Positions 29,739 through 39,382 of a stretch of DNA of 64,000 bases are shown here, in pieces. Made by a program: the position numbers and the translations under genes. Position 1 is the first letter of the stretch. Each line of letters begins with the position of its first letter. Source of the DNA: Rhodobiaceae bacterium. GTDB taxonomy: Bacteria > Pseudomonadota > Alphaproteobacteria > Rhizobiales > Tepidamorphaceae. The notes beneath the pieces were generated by a model. The model worked only from the letters and a program-made list of their open reading frames with translations. It made no database searches and had not been told where the DNA came from. The stretch lies in NCBI GenBank assembly GCA_020637985.1, contig JACKJK010000006.1, positions 259,554 through 323,553 of the forward strand, read 5' to 3'.

Positions 29739-29774
29739 CGCCATGCGGCGACTGAAAGGGAGGCACGCCAGCAA

Positions 29775-30968
29775 ATGAATATCCACGAGTACCAGGCCAA
29801 GGCCGTGCTGAAGTCCTACGGCGCGCCGGTGGCTGCCGGGGTTGCCGTGTTCTCGGCGCAAGAGGCGGAAGCCGCCGCGAAGTCGCTGCCCGGCCCGGTC
29901 TATGTCGTCAAGACGCAGATCCACGCCGGCGGGCGCGGCAAGGGCAAGTTCAAGGAGCTCGGACCCGATGCCAAGGGCGGCGTGCGCGTCGTCAGGTCGG
30001 TCGACGAGGTGAAGTCGAACGCCGCCGAGATGCTCGGCAACACGCTCGTCACCAAGCAGACGGGACCGGCGGGCAAACAGGTCAACCGGCTCTACATCGA
30101 GGACGGCGCCGCGATCGCGCGCGAGCTGTACCTGTCGCTGCTGGTCGACCGCGGCACGGGCCGCGTCGCCTTCGTCGCCTCCACCGAGGGCGGCATGGAC
30201 ATCGAGACGGTCGCCGCCGAGACGCCGGAGAAGATCCTCACCCTGCCAATCGACCCGGAATCGGGCGTCACCGACCTCGACGCGATCAGGCTCGCCGAGG
30301 CGCTGAAGCTCGAAGAGCCTGCCAAGAGCGAGGGCATGGCGCTGTTCAAGACGCTGTACAAGGCGTTCACCGACAAGGACATGAGCCTGCTGGAGATCAA
30401 CCCGCTGGTGGTGCTCGAAGACGGGCACGTGCGCGTGCTCGACGCCAAGGTGTCGTTCGAGAACAACGCGCTGTTCCGCCACCCCGACATCGCCGAGCTG
30501 CGCGACGAGACCGAGGAAGACCCCAAGGAGATCGAGGCGTCGAAGTACGACCTCTCCTACGTCGCGCTCGACGGCGACATCGGCTGCATGGTCAACGGCG
30601 CGGGTCTTGCCATGGCGACGATGGACATCATCAAGCTGTACGGGGCGGAGCCGGCCAACTTCCTCGATGTTGGCGGCGGCGCGACGACCGAGAAGGTCAC
30701 CGCGGCGTTCAAGATCATCACCGCCGACCCGAACGTGAAGGGTATTCTCGTGAACATCTTCGGCGGCATCATGCGCTGCGACATCATCGCCGAGGGCGTG
30801 GTGACGGCGGTCAAGGAAGTCGGCCTGAAGGTTCCGCTGGTGGTGCGGCTTGAAGGCACCAACGTGGAACGCGGCAAGCAGATCATCAACGAGAGCGGCC
30901 TCAACGTGATCGCCGCCGACGATCTCGACGATGCGGCGCAGAAGATCGTCAAGGCGGTGAAGGGGTAG
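29775..30968 (+). CDS. sucC: Succinyl-CoA synthetase, beta subunit (ADP-forming)
   Basis: A 397-residue subunit, full length. The ATP-grasp domain starts at MNIHEYQAKAVLKSYGAPV and includes VVKTQIHAGGRGKG; the C-terminal CoA-ligase domain has DVGGGATTEKVTAAFKII and ILVNIFGGIMRCDIIA, which bind succinate and CoA phosphate. It works as an alpha-beta complex with SucD, making ATP from succinyl-CoA. RBS GGGAGGC is at 29758-29764. Unusually, the next gene is not sucD but a gene for a secreted protein that begins 4 bp after this stop. Confidence 0.97.
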   Translation: MNIHEYQAKAVLKSYGAPVAAGVAVFSAQEAEAAAKSLPGPVYVVKTQIHAGGRGKGKFKELGPDAKGGVRVVRSVDEVKSNAAEMLGNTLVTKQTGPAGKQVNRLYIEDGAAIARELYLSLLVDRGTGRVAFVASTEGGMDIETVAAETPEKILTLPIDPESGVTDLDAIRLAEALKLEEPAKSEGMALFKTLYKAFTDKDMSLLEINPLVVLEDGHVRVLDAKVSFENNALFRHPDIAELRDETEEDPKEIEASKYDLSYVALDGDIGCMVNGAGLAMATMDIIKLYGAEPANFLDVGGGATTEKVTAAFKIITADPNVKGILVNIFGGIMRCDIIAEGVVTAVKEVGLKVPLVVRLEGTNVERGKQIINESGLNVIAADDLDDAAQKIVKAVKG

Positions 30969-30972
30969 TCCG

Positions 30973-31608
30973 GTGCGGCTTGCCGGAACGGCGACAGCGA
31001 TTGCACTGTGGGCCTGCGCGGCAACGCCTGCGCTTGCCTCGGCGCCTGACGGCGGCGCGTTCGTGGCAGCGTTTGCGCAGGCCTGCGTGCCGCAGCGCAT
31101 GTCGTATCCGGGAACTGTCGACCAAGCGAAGTCCGTTGGCTGGTCGGACGCGGCGACGGGCGCGCATCGCGAGCTCGACGCCGTGCTGTCCGCCGCCGAC
31201 AGCGAAACCACGGAAATGGCCAAGGACGGCTGGACCTTCGAGCGCGCCTCGTTGTCGCGCGTGATTGCCGGGCGGACGCACTACCTCGTCGTGACGCGGG
31301 TGCATGCGCCGCAGATCATCACGCTGATCGGCTGCTATCTCTACGATTTCGACGCCAGCGAGGAGATCGACCCGCAGCCTGTGAGCGAGCTGATCGGCAA
31401 CCCGATCGCCCGCACGATCGAGGACAAGGGCCTGGTGCAATACACCTGGGGGCCGAACGTCGAGGCCCTGCCGCGCACGCTCGACACCAACCTGTCGTTC
31501 ATCGCCGACGACAGCCCGCACAAGGCGACGACGGGCTTTTCCGGCCTGGTGCTGAAATTCGAAACATCCGAACCTGATCCTGCCGACGGGCAGGCAAAAT
31601 CCGAATAG
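30973..31608 (+). CDS. Secreted hypothetical protein located between sucC and sucD
   Basis: A 211-residue protein that I do not recognise. It begins at a GTG (30973), 4 bp after the sucC stop, and ends 14 bp before sucD. The N-terminus MRLAGTATAIALWACAATPALASA is a good Sec signal peptide with cleavage near residue 22-24. The mature region is a mixed alpha/beta domain with GWTFERASLSRVIAGRTHYLVVTRVHAPQIITLIGCYLYDFDA (about 85-125), and two cysteines after the signal (VPQRM preceded by ACVP, and IGCYLY) that could pair. The last 15 residues are acidic and disordered. It must be co-translated with the TCA genes but act in the periplasm. GC content and codon use look like the neighbours. Confidence 0.8.
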   Translation: MRLAGTATAIALWACAATPALASAPDGGAFVAAFAQACVPQRMSYPGTVDQAKSVGWSDAATGAHRELDAVLSAADSETTEMAKDGWTFERASLSRVIAGRTHYLVVTRVHAPQIITLIGCYLYDFDASEEIDPQPVSELIGNPIARTIEDKGLVQYTWGPNVEALPRTLDTNLSFIADDSPHKATTGFSGLVLKFETSEPDPADGQAKSE

Positions 31609-31622
31609 GGGGCCAAGGTCCA

Positions 31623-32543
31623 ATGTCGATCCTCGTCAACAAGGATACCAAGATCATCGTGCAGGGGCTGACCGGCAAGACCGGTTCGTTCCACACCGAG
31701 CAGGCGCTGGCCTATTTCGGCACGCAGATGGTCGCCGGCATCCACCCCAAGAAGGGCGGCGAAAAGTGGACGGCCGGGCCGGGCGCGGGCAAGGCAGCCG
31801 GCAAGGAGCTGCCGATCTTCGCGACCGTCGGCGAGGCGAAGGAAGCGACCGGCGCGACGGCGACCGTCGTCTACGTGCCGCCGGCGGGTGCCGCGGCCGC
31901 CATCATCGAGGCGATCGACGCGGAGATTCCGTTCATCACCTGCATTACCGAAGGCATCCCGGTCCTCGACATGGTCAAGGTGAAGGCGCGGCTGGAAAAG
32001 TCGAACTCGCGGCTGCTGGGACCCAACTGTCCCGGCATCCTGACGCCGGAAGAATGCAAGATCGGCATCATGCCGGGCTCGATCTTCTCGAAGGGCTCGG
32101 TCGGCGTCGTGTCGCGCTCGGGCACGCTGACCTACGAGGCGGTGTTCCAGACCACCAATGTCGGGCTCGGCCAGACGACCGCGGTCGGCATCGGCGGCGA
32201 CCCGGTCAAGGGCACCGAGTTCATCGACGTGCTGGAGATGTTCCTCGCCGACGAGGCGACGAAGTCGATCATCATGATCGGCGAGATCGGCGGCTCGGCG
32301 GAAGAGGACGCGGCGCAGTTCCTCGCCGACGAGGCGAAGAAGGGACGCAGGAAGCCGGTGGTCGGCTTCATAGCCGGGCGCACGGCACCTCCCGGGCGTA
32401 CCATGGGCCATGCCGGCGCGGTGATTTCCGGCGGCAAGGGCGGGGCGGAAGACAAGATCGCGGCGATGCAGGCGGCCGGCATCGCAGTGTCGCCATCGCC
32501 GGCCCGGCTCGGCGTGACGCTCGCCGAGGTATTGAAGGGCTGA
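31623..32543 (+). CDS. sucD: Succinyl-CoA synthetase, alpha subunit
   Basis: A 306-residue subunit. The CoA-binding domain has QGLTGKTGSFHTEQAL (14-29) and GVNPKKGG-type GIHPKKGG (39-46). GPNCPGIL (133-140) binds CoA, and His263 in MGHAGAVISGG is the residue phosphorylated during catalysis. The length is somewhat longer than the E. coli protein because of an insert after residue 45 (EKWTAGPGAGKAAGKEL). RBS GGGGCC is at 31610-31615. It is separated from sucA by 109 bp. Confidence 0.97.
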   Translation: MSILVNKDTKIIVQGLTGKTGSFHTEQALAYFGTQMVAGIHPKKGGEKWTAGPGAGKAAGKELPIFATVGEAKEATGATATVVYVPPAGAAAAIIEAIDAEIPFITCITEGIPVLDMVKVKARLEKSNSRLLGPNCPGILTPEECKIGIMPGSIFSKGSVGVVSRSGTLTYEAVFQTTNVGLGQTTAVGIGGDPVKGTEFIDVLEMFLADEATKSIIMIGEIGGSAEEDAAQFLADEAKKGRRKPVVGFIAGRTAPPGRTMGHAGAVISGGKGGAEDKIAAMQAAGIAVSPSPARLGVTLAEVLKG

Positions 32544-32652
32544 GCGAATAAGACAATATGGCATGAGACAGCCGAAGATGCGCGCGTAAGTTCGGCCTCA
32601 TGCGTCAATTGCCCGGCACGGGGTGTGCCCGGCAGAGATGACCGGAGAGACC

Positions 32653-35631
32653 ATGTCTCGCGAAGACAAGAATGCGGCCCTGGCCAGCACATCCTTCCTT
32701 TACGGATCGAACGCGGCCTACATCGAAGATCTCCATTCACGATATGCCGAGAACCCGGCCTCGGTCAGCGAGGAGTGGCGCGAGTTCTTCGCGGCGCTGA
32801 ACGACAGCCGCGAGGACGTCGCGGGCGAGGCGCGCGGCGCCTCGTGGAAGCGCAGCGACTGGCCGGTGCAGGCCAACGGCGAACTGGTGGCGGCGCTCGA
32901 TTCCGACTGGCGCGGCATCGAGACGGCGCTCGGCGACAAGATTCGGGCAAAGGCGCAAGGACAAGGCGTCGAGCTGTCCGCCGACCAGGTGCAGCAGGCG
33001 ACCCGCGATTCGGTGCGCGCGATCATGATGATCCGCGCCTACCGCATGCGCGGACACCTGCATGCCAACCTCGATCCGCTGGGCATTGCGGCCGCCAAGG
33101 ACCACGAGGAACTGCATCCCTCCAGCTACGGTTTCAGCGAGGCCGACTACGACCGGCCGATCTTCATCGACCACGTGCTGGGGCTGGAGTTCGCCACCAT
33201 CACGCAGATGCTGGCGATCCTGCGGCGCACCTACTGTTCGACGATCGGCGTGGAGTTCATGCACATCTCCGATCCGGCGGCGAAGTCGTGGATCCAGGAG
33301 CGCATCGAGGGGCCGGACAAGGAAGTCAGCTTCACCGATATCGGCAAGCGGGCCATCCTCAACAAGCTGGTCGAGGCGGAAGGCTTCGAGAAGTTTCTCG
33401 ACGTGAAGTACACGGGCACCAAGCGGTTCGGCCTCGATGGCGGCGAAGCGCTGATCCCGGCGCTCGAACAGATCATCAAGCGCGGCGGCAATCTCGGCGT
33501 GCGCGAGATCGTGCTGGGCATGGCCCACCGCGGGCGGCTCAACGTGCTCACCCAGGTGATGGGCAAACCGCACCGGGCGCTGTTCCACGAATTCAAGGGC
33601 GGATCCTGGCAGCCCGACGAGGTGGAAGGCTCCGGCGACGTGAAGTATCACCTCGGCGCCTCCTCGGACCGCGAGTTCGACGGCAACAAGGTTCACCTGT
33701 CGCTGACGGCCAACCCGTCGCACCTTGAAATCGTCAACCCGGTGGTGCTCGGCAAGTCGCGCGCCAAGCAGGACCAGATGAGCCCGCTCGACCCGGTGAC
33801 GGAAACCCGCGACCGTTCCGGCGTGCTGCCGCTGCTGTTGCATGGCGACGCTGCCTTCGCCGGCCAGGGCGTGGTTGCGGAGTGCTTCGGCCTGTCGGGG
33901 CTCAAGGGGCACCGCACCGGCGGATCGATCCACTTTATCATCAACAACCAGATCGGCTTCACCACCAACCCGCGCTTCTCGCGCTCCTCGCCGTATCCTT
34001 CCGACGTCGCCAAGATGATCGAGGCGCCGATCCTGCACGTGAACGGCGATGATCCCGAGGCGGTGGTCTTCGCCGCCAAGATCGCGACCGAGTTCCGCCA
34101 GCTGTTCGCCAAGCCGGTGGTCATCGACATGTTCTGCTACCGCCGCTTCGGCCACAACGAGGGCGACGAGCCGGCGTTCACGCAGCCGATCATGTACAAG
34201 AAGATCCGTTCGCATCCCTCGACGCTGGAGATCTACGCGCAGCGGCTGATCGACGAGGGCGTGGTGACGAGCGCCGACGTCGAGAAGATGCGGTCTGATT
34301 GGCGCGACCACCTGGAGCAGGAGTTCGAGACCGGGCAGGCCTACATGCCCAACAAGGCCGACTGGCTCGACGGCAAGTGGGCCGGGCTGAAGGCGGTCCG
34401 CGACGATGGCGACGCGCGCCGCGGCAAGACCGGGGTGCCGATCGACACGCTGAAGGAGATCGGCCACAAGCTGACGGCGATCCCCGAAGGCTTCCACGTC
34501 CACCGCACCATCCAGCGGTTCCTGAAGAACCGCGAGGAGATGATCGAGACGGGCGAGAAGATCGACTGGGCGACCGGCGAAGCACTTGCCTTCGGCAGCC
34601 TGATGCGTGAGGGCCACCTGGTGCGGTTGTCTGGCCAGGACGTGGAGCGCGGCACCTTCTCGCAGCGCCACTCGGTACTCTACGACCAGGAGGACGAACA
34701 CCGCTTCATCCCGCTCAACGCGGTCGGCCGCAACGGGGCGCGCTACGACGTCATCAACTCGATGCTGTCGGAAGAGGCGGTGCTCGCCTACGAATACGGC
34801 TATTCGCTGCAGGAGCCGAACGGGCTGATCGCCTGGGAGGCGCAGTTCGGCGATTTCGCCAATGGCGCGCAGGTGGTGTTCGACCAGTTCCTGTCGTCGG
34901 GCGAGAAGAAGTGGCTGCGCATGTCGGGCCTCGTCTGCCTGCTGCCGCACGGCTACGAGGGGCAGGGGCCGGAGCACTCCTCGGCGCGGCTGGAGCGCTA
35001 CCTGCAATTGTGCGCTGAAGACAACTTGCAGGTTGCCTACTGCACGACGCCGGCGAACTACTTCCACGCCCTGCGCCGCCAGCTCAACCGCGACTTCCGC
35101 AAGCCGCTGATCCTGATGACGCCGAAGTCGCTGTTGCGGCACAAAAGGGCGATCTCGCGGCTCGAAGAGATGGGCGAGAACACGAGCTTCCATCGCGTCC
35201 TGTGGGACGATGCACAGATCGTGCCCGGTTCAACGAAGATCAAGCTGAAGCCGGACAACAAGATCCGCCGCATCGTGATGTGCACCGGCAAGGTCTACTA
35301 CGACCTGTTCGAGGCGCGCGAGGAGCGCGGCATCGACGACGTCTACCTGCTGAGGCTGGAGCAGCTCTATCCCGTTCCCGCCAAGGCGCTCGTCCAGGAA
35401 CTCGCCCGCTTCCGCAATGCGGAGATGGTGTGGTGCCAGGAAGAGCCCAAGAACATGGGCGCCTGGACCTTCATCGAGCCGAGCCTGGAATGGGCGCTCA
35501 GCCACGTCGAGGCGAAACACAACCGGCCGCGCTATGCTGGCCGACCTGCGTCCGCGGCGACGGCGACAGGATTGATGTCGAAGCACCTGGCGCAGCTCAA
35601 CGCGTTCCTGGACGAGGCGCTCGGCGAGTAG
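32653..35631 (+). CDS. sucA: 2-oxoglutarate dehydrogenase E1 component
   Basis: A 992-residue thiamine-diphosphate enzyme, the decarboxylating component of the 2-oxoglutarate dehydrogenase complex. The N-terminal region has LYGSNAAYIEDLHSRYAENP, which interacts with the E2 core. Catalytic motifs include EIVLGMAHRGRLNVL, HFIINNQIGFTTNP, the ThDP-binding GDDPEAV with following N, and the C-terminal transketolase-like domain LPHGYEGQGPEHSSARLERYLQ. RBS CGGAGAG (32643-32649) selects ATG 32653 over the in-frame ATG at 32623. It is followed by sucB at 66 bp. Confidence 0.98.
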   Translation: MSREDKNAALASTSFLYGSNAAYIEDLHSRYAENPASVSEEWREFFAALNDSREDVAGEARGASWKRSDWPVQANGELVAALDSDWRGIETALGDKIRAKAQGQGVELSADQVQQATRDSVRAIMMIRAYRMRGHLHANLDPLGIAAAKDHEELHPSSYGFSEADYDRPIFIDHVLGLEFATITQMLAILRRTYCSTIGVEFMHISDPAAKSWIQERIEGPDKEVSFTDIGKRAILNKLVEAEGFEKFLDVKYTGTKRFGLDGGEALIPALEQIIKRGGNLGVREIVLGMAHRGRLNVLTQVMGKPHRALFHEFKGGSWQPDEVEGSGDVKYHLGASSDREFDGNKVHLSLTANPSHLEIVNPVVLGKSRAKQDQMSPLDPVTETRDRSGVLPLLLHGDAAFAGQGVVAECFGLSGLKGHRTGGSIHFIINNQIGFTTNPRFSRSSPYPSDVAKMIEAPILHVNGDDPEAVVFAAKIATEFRQLFAKPVVIDMFCYRRFGHNEGDEPAFTQPIMYKKIRSHPSTLEIYAQRLIDEGVVTSADVEKMRSDWRDHLEQEFETGQAYMPNKADWLDGKWAGLKAVRDDGDARRGKTGVPIDTLKEIGHKLTAIPEGFHVHRTIQRFLKNREEMIETGEKIDWATGEALAFGSLMREGHLVRLSGQDVERGTFSQRHSVLYDQEDEHRFIPLNAVGRNGARYDVINSMLSEEAVLAYEYGYSLQEPNGLIAWEAQFGDFANGAQVVFDQFLSSGEKKWLRMSGLVCLLPHGYEGQGPEHSSARLERYLQLCAEDNLQVAYCTTPANYFHALRRQLNRDFRKPLILMTPKSLLRHKRAISRLEEMGENTSFHRVLWDDAQIVPGSTKIKLKPDNKIRRIVMCTGKVYYDLFEAREERGIDDVYLLRLEQLYPVPAKALVQELARFRNAEMVWCQEEPKNMGAWTFIEPSLEWALSHVEAKHNRPRYAGRPASAATATGLMSKHLAQLNAFLDEALGE

Positions 35632-35697
35632 GACCACGCAGCCGGGCCGGCGGTCCGGAACGAACTGAAAAATGCAATCGAAAGGCTCCGGAAGGTC

Positions 35698-36921
35698 ATG
35701 GCCACTGAAATCCGCGTACCCACCCTCGGCGAATCGGTTGCCGAAGCGACCGTGGGGCAATGGTTCAAGAAGCCCGGCGACGCGGTGAATGCCGACGAGC
35801 CGCTGGTCGAGCTGGAAACCGACAAGGTGACCATCGAGGTTCCCGCGCCAGCATCGGGCACGCTCGCCGAGATCGCCGTCGGCGACGGCGAGACGGTCGA
35901 GGTCGGCGCGCTGCTCGGCATGCTCAGCGAGGGTGCCGGCGCTCCGGTGGCGAAGCCGGCGGAGAAGCCGGCCGCGAAACCTGCCGCAGCAAAGCCGGCT
36001 GCGGCCCAACCCGCGGCGGGTGCCAAGGCGGGCGTCGCTTCTCCGGCCGCCGCCAAGATCGCCGCCGACAACAGCGTCGATGCGGCAGGCGTTGCCGGCA
36101 GCGGCAAGGGCGGCCGCGTGACCAAGGGCGATGTGCTCGCCTACGTCGCGGGCGGCGCTGGCGCCGCGGCGAAACCGGCTGCGTCCGCGCAGGTGCGCGC
36201 GCCTTCGGCGCCGGACGATGCCTCGCGCGAGGAGCGCGTACGCATGACCAAGCTGCGCCAGACGATCGCGCGCCGCCTGAAGGAGGCGCAGGACACGGCC
36301 GCCATGCTGACCACCTTCAACGAGGTGGACATGACGAACGTCATGGCGCTGCGCAAGCAGTACAAGGATGTCTTCGAGAAGAAGCACGGCGCCAAGCTCG
36401 GCTTCATGAGCTTCTTCGTGAAGGCGGTGGTGCAGGCGCTGAAGGACGTGCCGGCCGTCAACGGCGAGATCGACGGCACCGATCTGGTGTACAAGAACTA
36501 CTACCACATCGGCGTCGCGGTCGGCACCGACAAGGGGCTGGTGGTTCCGGTGGTGCGCGATGCCGACATGCTCAACCTGGCCGAGATCGAGACGACGATC
36601 GCCGAGTACGGCGCGCGCGCGCGCGATGGCAAGCTCGGCATCGAGGACATGCAGGGCGGCACCTTCACCATCTCTAACGGCGGCGTCTACGGCTCGCTGA
36701 TGTCGACGCCGATTCTCAACGCGCCGCAGTCGGGCATCCTCGGCATGCACAAGATCCAGGAACGCCCGATGGTGGTGAACGGCGAGATCAGGGTGCGCCC
36801 GATGATGTATCTCGCGCTCAGCTACGACCACCGCATCGTCGACGGCAAGGAGGCGGTGACCTTCCTGGTGCGCGTCAAGGACTGCATCGAGGATCCGCAG
36901 CGGCTGGTGCTGGACATCTGA
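35698..36921 (+). CDS. sucB: Dihydrolipoamide succinyltransferase (E2 of 2-oxoglutarate dehydrogenase)
   Basis: A 407-residue core subunit. Domains in order: one lipoyl domain (1-76) with lipoylated Lys43 in ELETDKVTIEV; an Ala/Pro/Lys-rich linker (80-118); the peripheral subunit-binding domain (about 119-152, ending GSGKGGRVTKGDVLAYV) that holds E1 and E3; a second flexible linker; and the catalytic acyltransferase domain (about 178-407) ending with SYDHRIVDGKEAV, where His and Asp are catalytic. The arrangement is standard. The in-cluster E3 gene (lpd) is separated from it by a MAPEG gene. Confidence 0.97.
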   Translation: MATEIRVPTLGESVAEATVGQWFKKPGDAVNADEPLVELETDKVTIEVPAPASGTLAEIAVGDGETVEVGALLGMLSEGAGAPVAKPAEKPAAKPAAAKPAAAQPAAGAKAGVASPAAAKIAADNSVDAAGVAGSGKGGRVTKGDVLAYVAGGAGAAAKPAASAQVRAPSAPDDASREERVRMTKLRQTIARRLKEAQDTAAMLTTFNEVDMTNVMALRKQYKDVFEKKHGAKLGFMSFFVKAVVQALKDVPAVNGEIDGTDLVYKNYYHIGVAVGTDKGLVVPVVRDADMLNLAEIETTIAEYGARARDGKLGIEDMQGGTFTISNGGVYGSLMSTPILNAPQSGILGMHKIQERPMVVNGEIRVRPMMYLALSYDHRIVDGKEAVTFLVRVKDCIEDPQRLVLDI

Positions 36922-36952
36922 GCCGGGAAATCCCGGTCCGGGAGGCTCAACG

Positions 36953-37339
36953 GTGAGCACAGACCTTGCCATGCTGATCGCCGCGTGCGTGCTGGCGCTG
37001 GTGCAGATCGGGATCTACGGCATCTTCGCCATGCGCCAGCTCGGCGTCGTCTATGCGGCGGGACCGCGTGACGAGGAGAGGCCGATTACTGGCGTCGCGG
37101 GGCGGCTGAAGCGGGCCTACCAGAACCACCTGGAGACGCTGCCGCTGTTTGCCGCCGGCGTCATCGTCGCGCATCTCGCCGGCGAGGCGAATGCGACGAC
37201 GGCACTGGCTTCGCAGATCTATGTTGCGGCGCGTGTCGCCTACGTGCCGCTGTATGCGTTCGGCATTCCGCTGCGGTCGCTCGCCTGGGGCGTCGCGACC
37301 GCCGCGATCGCCGTCATCTTCGTCGTCGCGCTCGACTGA
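36953..37339 (+). CDS. MAPEG-family small membrane protein
   Basis: A 128-residue protein with four predicted transmembrane helices (about 5-25, 58-78, 84-103, 108-127). The cytoplasmic loop between the first two carries RLKRAYQNHLETLPLFAAGVIVAH, which is the MAPEG signature (family of microsomal glutathione transferases, COG3686-type in bacteria). Activity in bacteria is largely untested. It uses a GTG start (36953) with GGGAGG at 36940-36945. Its location between sucB and lpd, 31 bp after the former and 40 bp before the latter, means it is expressed with the TCA block. Confidence 0.88.
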   Translation: MSTDLAMLIAACVLALVQIGIYGIFAMRQLGVVYAAGPRDEERPITGVAGRLKRAYQNHLETLPLFAAGVIVAHLAGEANATTALASQIYVAARVAYVPLYAFGIPLRSLAWGVATAAIAVIFVVALD

Positions 37340-37379
37340 TCGCGCTGCGGCGGACACGAAAACTCAAAGAGGCAGTTCA

Positions 37380-38782
<1,403 letters not shown>

Positions 38783-38786
<4 letters not shown>

Positions 38787-38812
38787 CAGGCTGGCCTGTG
38801 ACAGGCTGACCT
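38783..38812 (+). repeat. Two-copy 15-bp tandem repeat across the lpdA stop codon
   Basis: GTGACAGGCTGGCCT (38783-38797) is followed directly by GTGACAGGCTGACCT (38798-38812), one mismatch. The first copy contains the TGA stop of lpdA. Looks like a recent slippage duplication; each copy also contains ACAGGC, and with GCCTGT this makes a small palindrome. Confidence 0.7.
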
Positions 38813-38851
38813 GCGCCTGCCTGCCCTCGACAATTCATGCGATTCGGCGGT

Positions 38852-39382
38852 TCAGGAATTCGCAGGCGCCGGAGGCGTATCGACGGCGATGCCGATCAGC
38901 CGCCATTCGTCGCCGTTGCGGGAAAACAGCATCTGAAACGTCACTTGCAGGGGCCGGGTCGGGAAGATCCCGGCCATTCTCAGCATGCCGCGCTGGTCGA
39001 TCGTCGGCGGCAGGGTGAACTGTGGTGCGATGACCGCCACCGGGGCGAGGTTGAGATTGCGCCCGCGCAGGTCGGCGAACTGCTCGGCCAGCCGCGCGGC
39101 GCTGTTGGCGTCGCGGAACCCCGGCGCGGCGAGATCGCGGAACACCGTGTAGTTGCCGGTCCGGTTGGCGTCGTTGAGGGCGGATAGCGTCGTGCGCACG
39201 AGAATAGCAGCGCCGGCGTTATCGATGGGAGCCGGCTCTGCGGCTGCTGCGGTCTGCTCCTGCACCGGCTCGGCGGTGGCGAGTGCGAATGTCGCGGCCG
39301 CGACCGCTGCGGCGATAAGCAGGTATCTGGTAACGCCTGCGATGGCGGGAAAGCGGGAGCGGGAAGGAAGCGCGCCTACCAT
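38852..39382 (-). CDS. Hypothetical anchored or secreted protein, overlapping the adhesin gene
   Basis: A 176-residue protein of unknown family. The N-terminus is basic (MVGALPSRSRFPAIAGVTR) followed by one hydrophobic segment at about 19-37, which could be an uncleaved anchor or a late signal peptide. The remaining 130 residues form a small soluble domain: LVRTTLSALNDANRTGNYTVFRDLAAPGFRDANSAARLAEQFADL and a C-terminal strand pair FQMLFSRNGDEWRLIGIAVDTPP. The pattern of helices then a curved sheet resembles NTF2/SnoaL-like folds, but I would not assign it. Its ATG overlaps the adhesin gene stop by 7 bp (39376-39382), so translation is probably coupled. Confidence 0.72.
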   Translation of the reverse strand: MVGALPSRSRFPAIAGVTRYLLIAAAVAAATFALATAEPVQEQTAAAAEPAPIDNAGAAILVRTTLSALNDANRTGNYTVFRDLAAPGFRDANSAARLAEQFADLRGRNLNLAPVAVIAPQFTLPPTIDQRGMLRMAGIFPTRPLQVTFQMLFSRNGDEWRLIGIAVDTPPAPANS

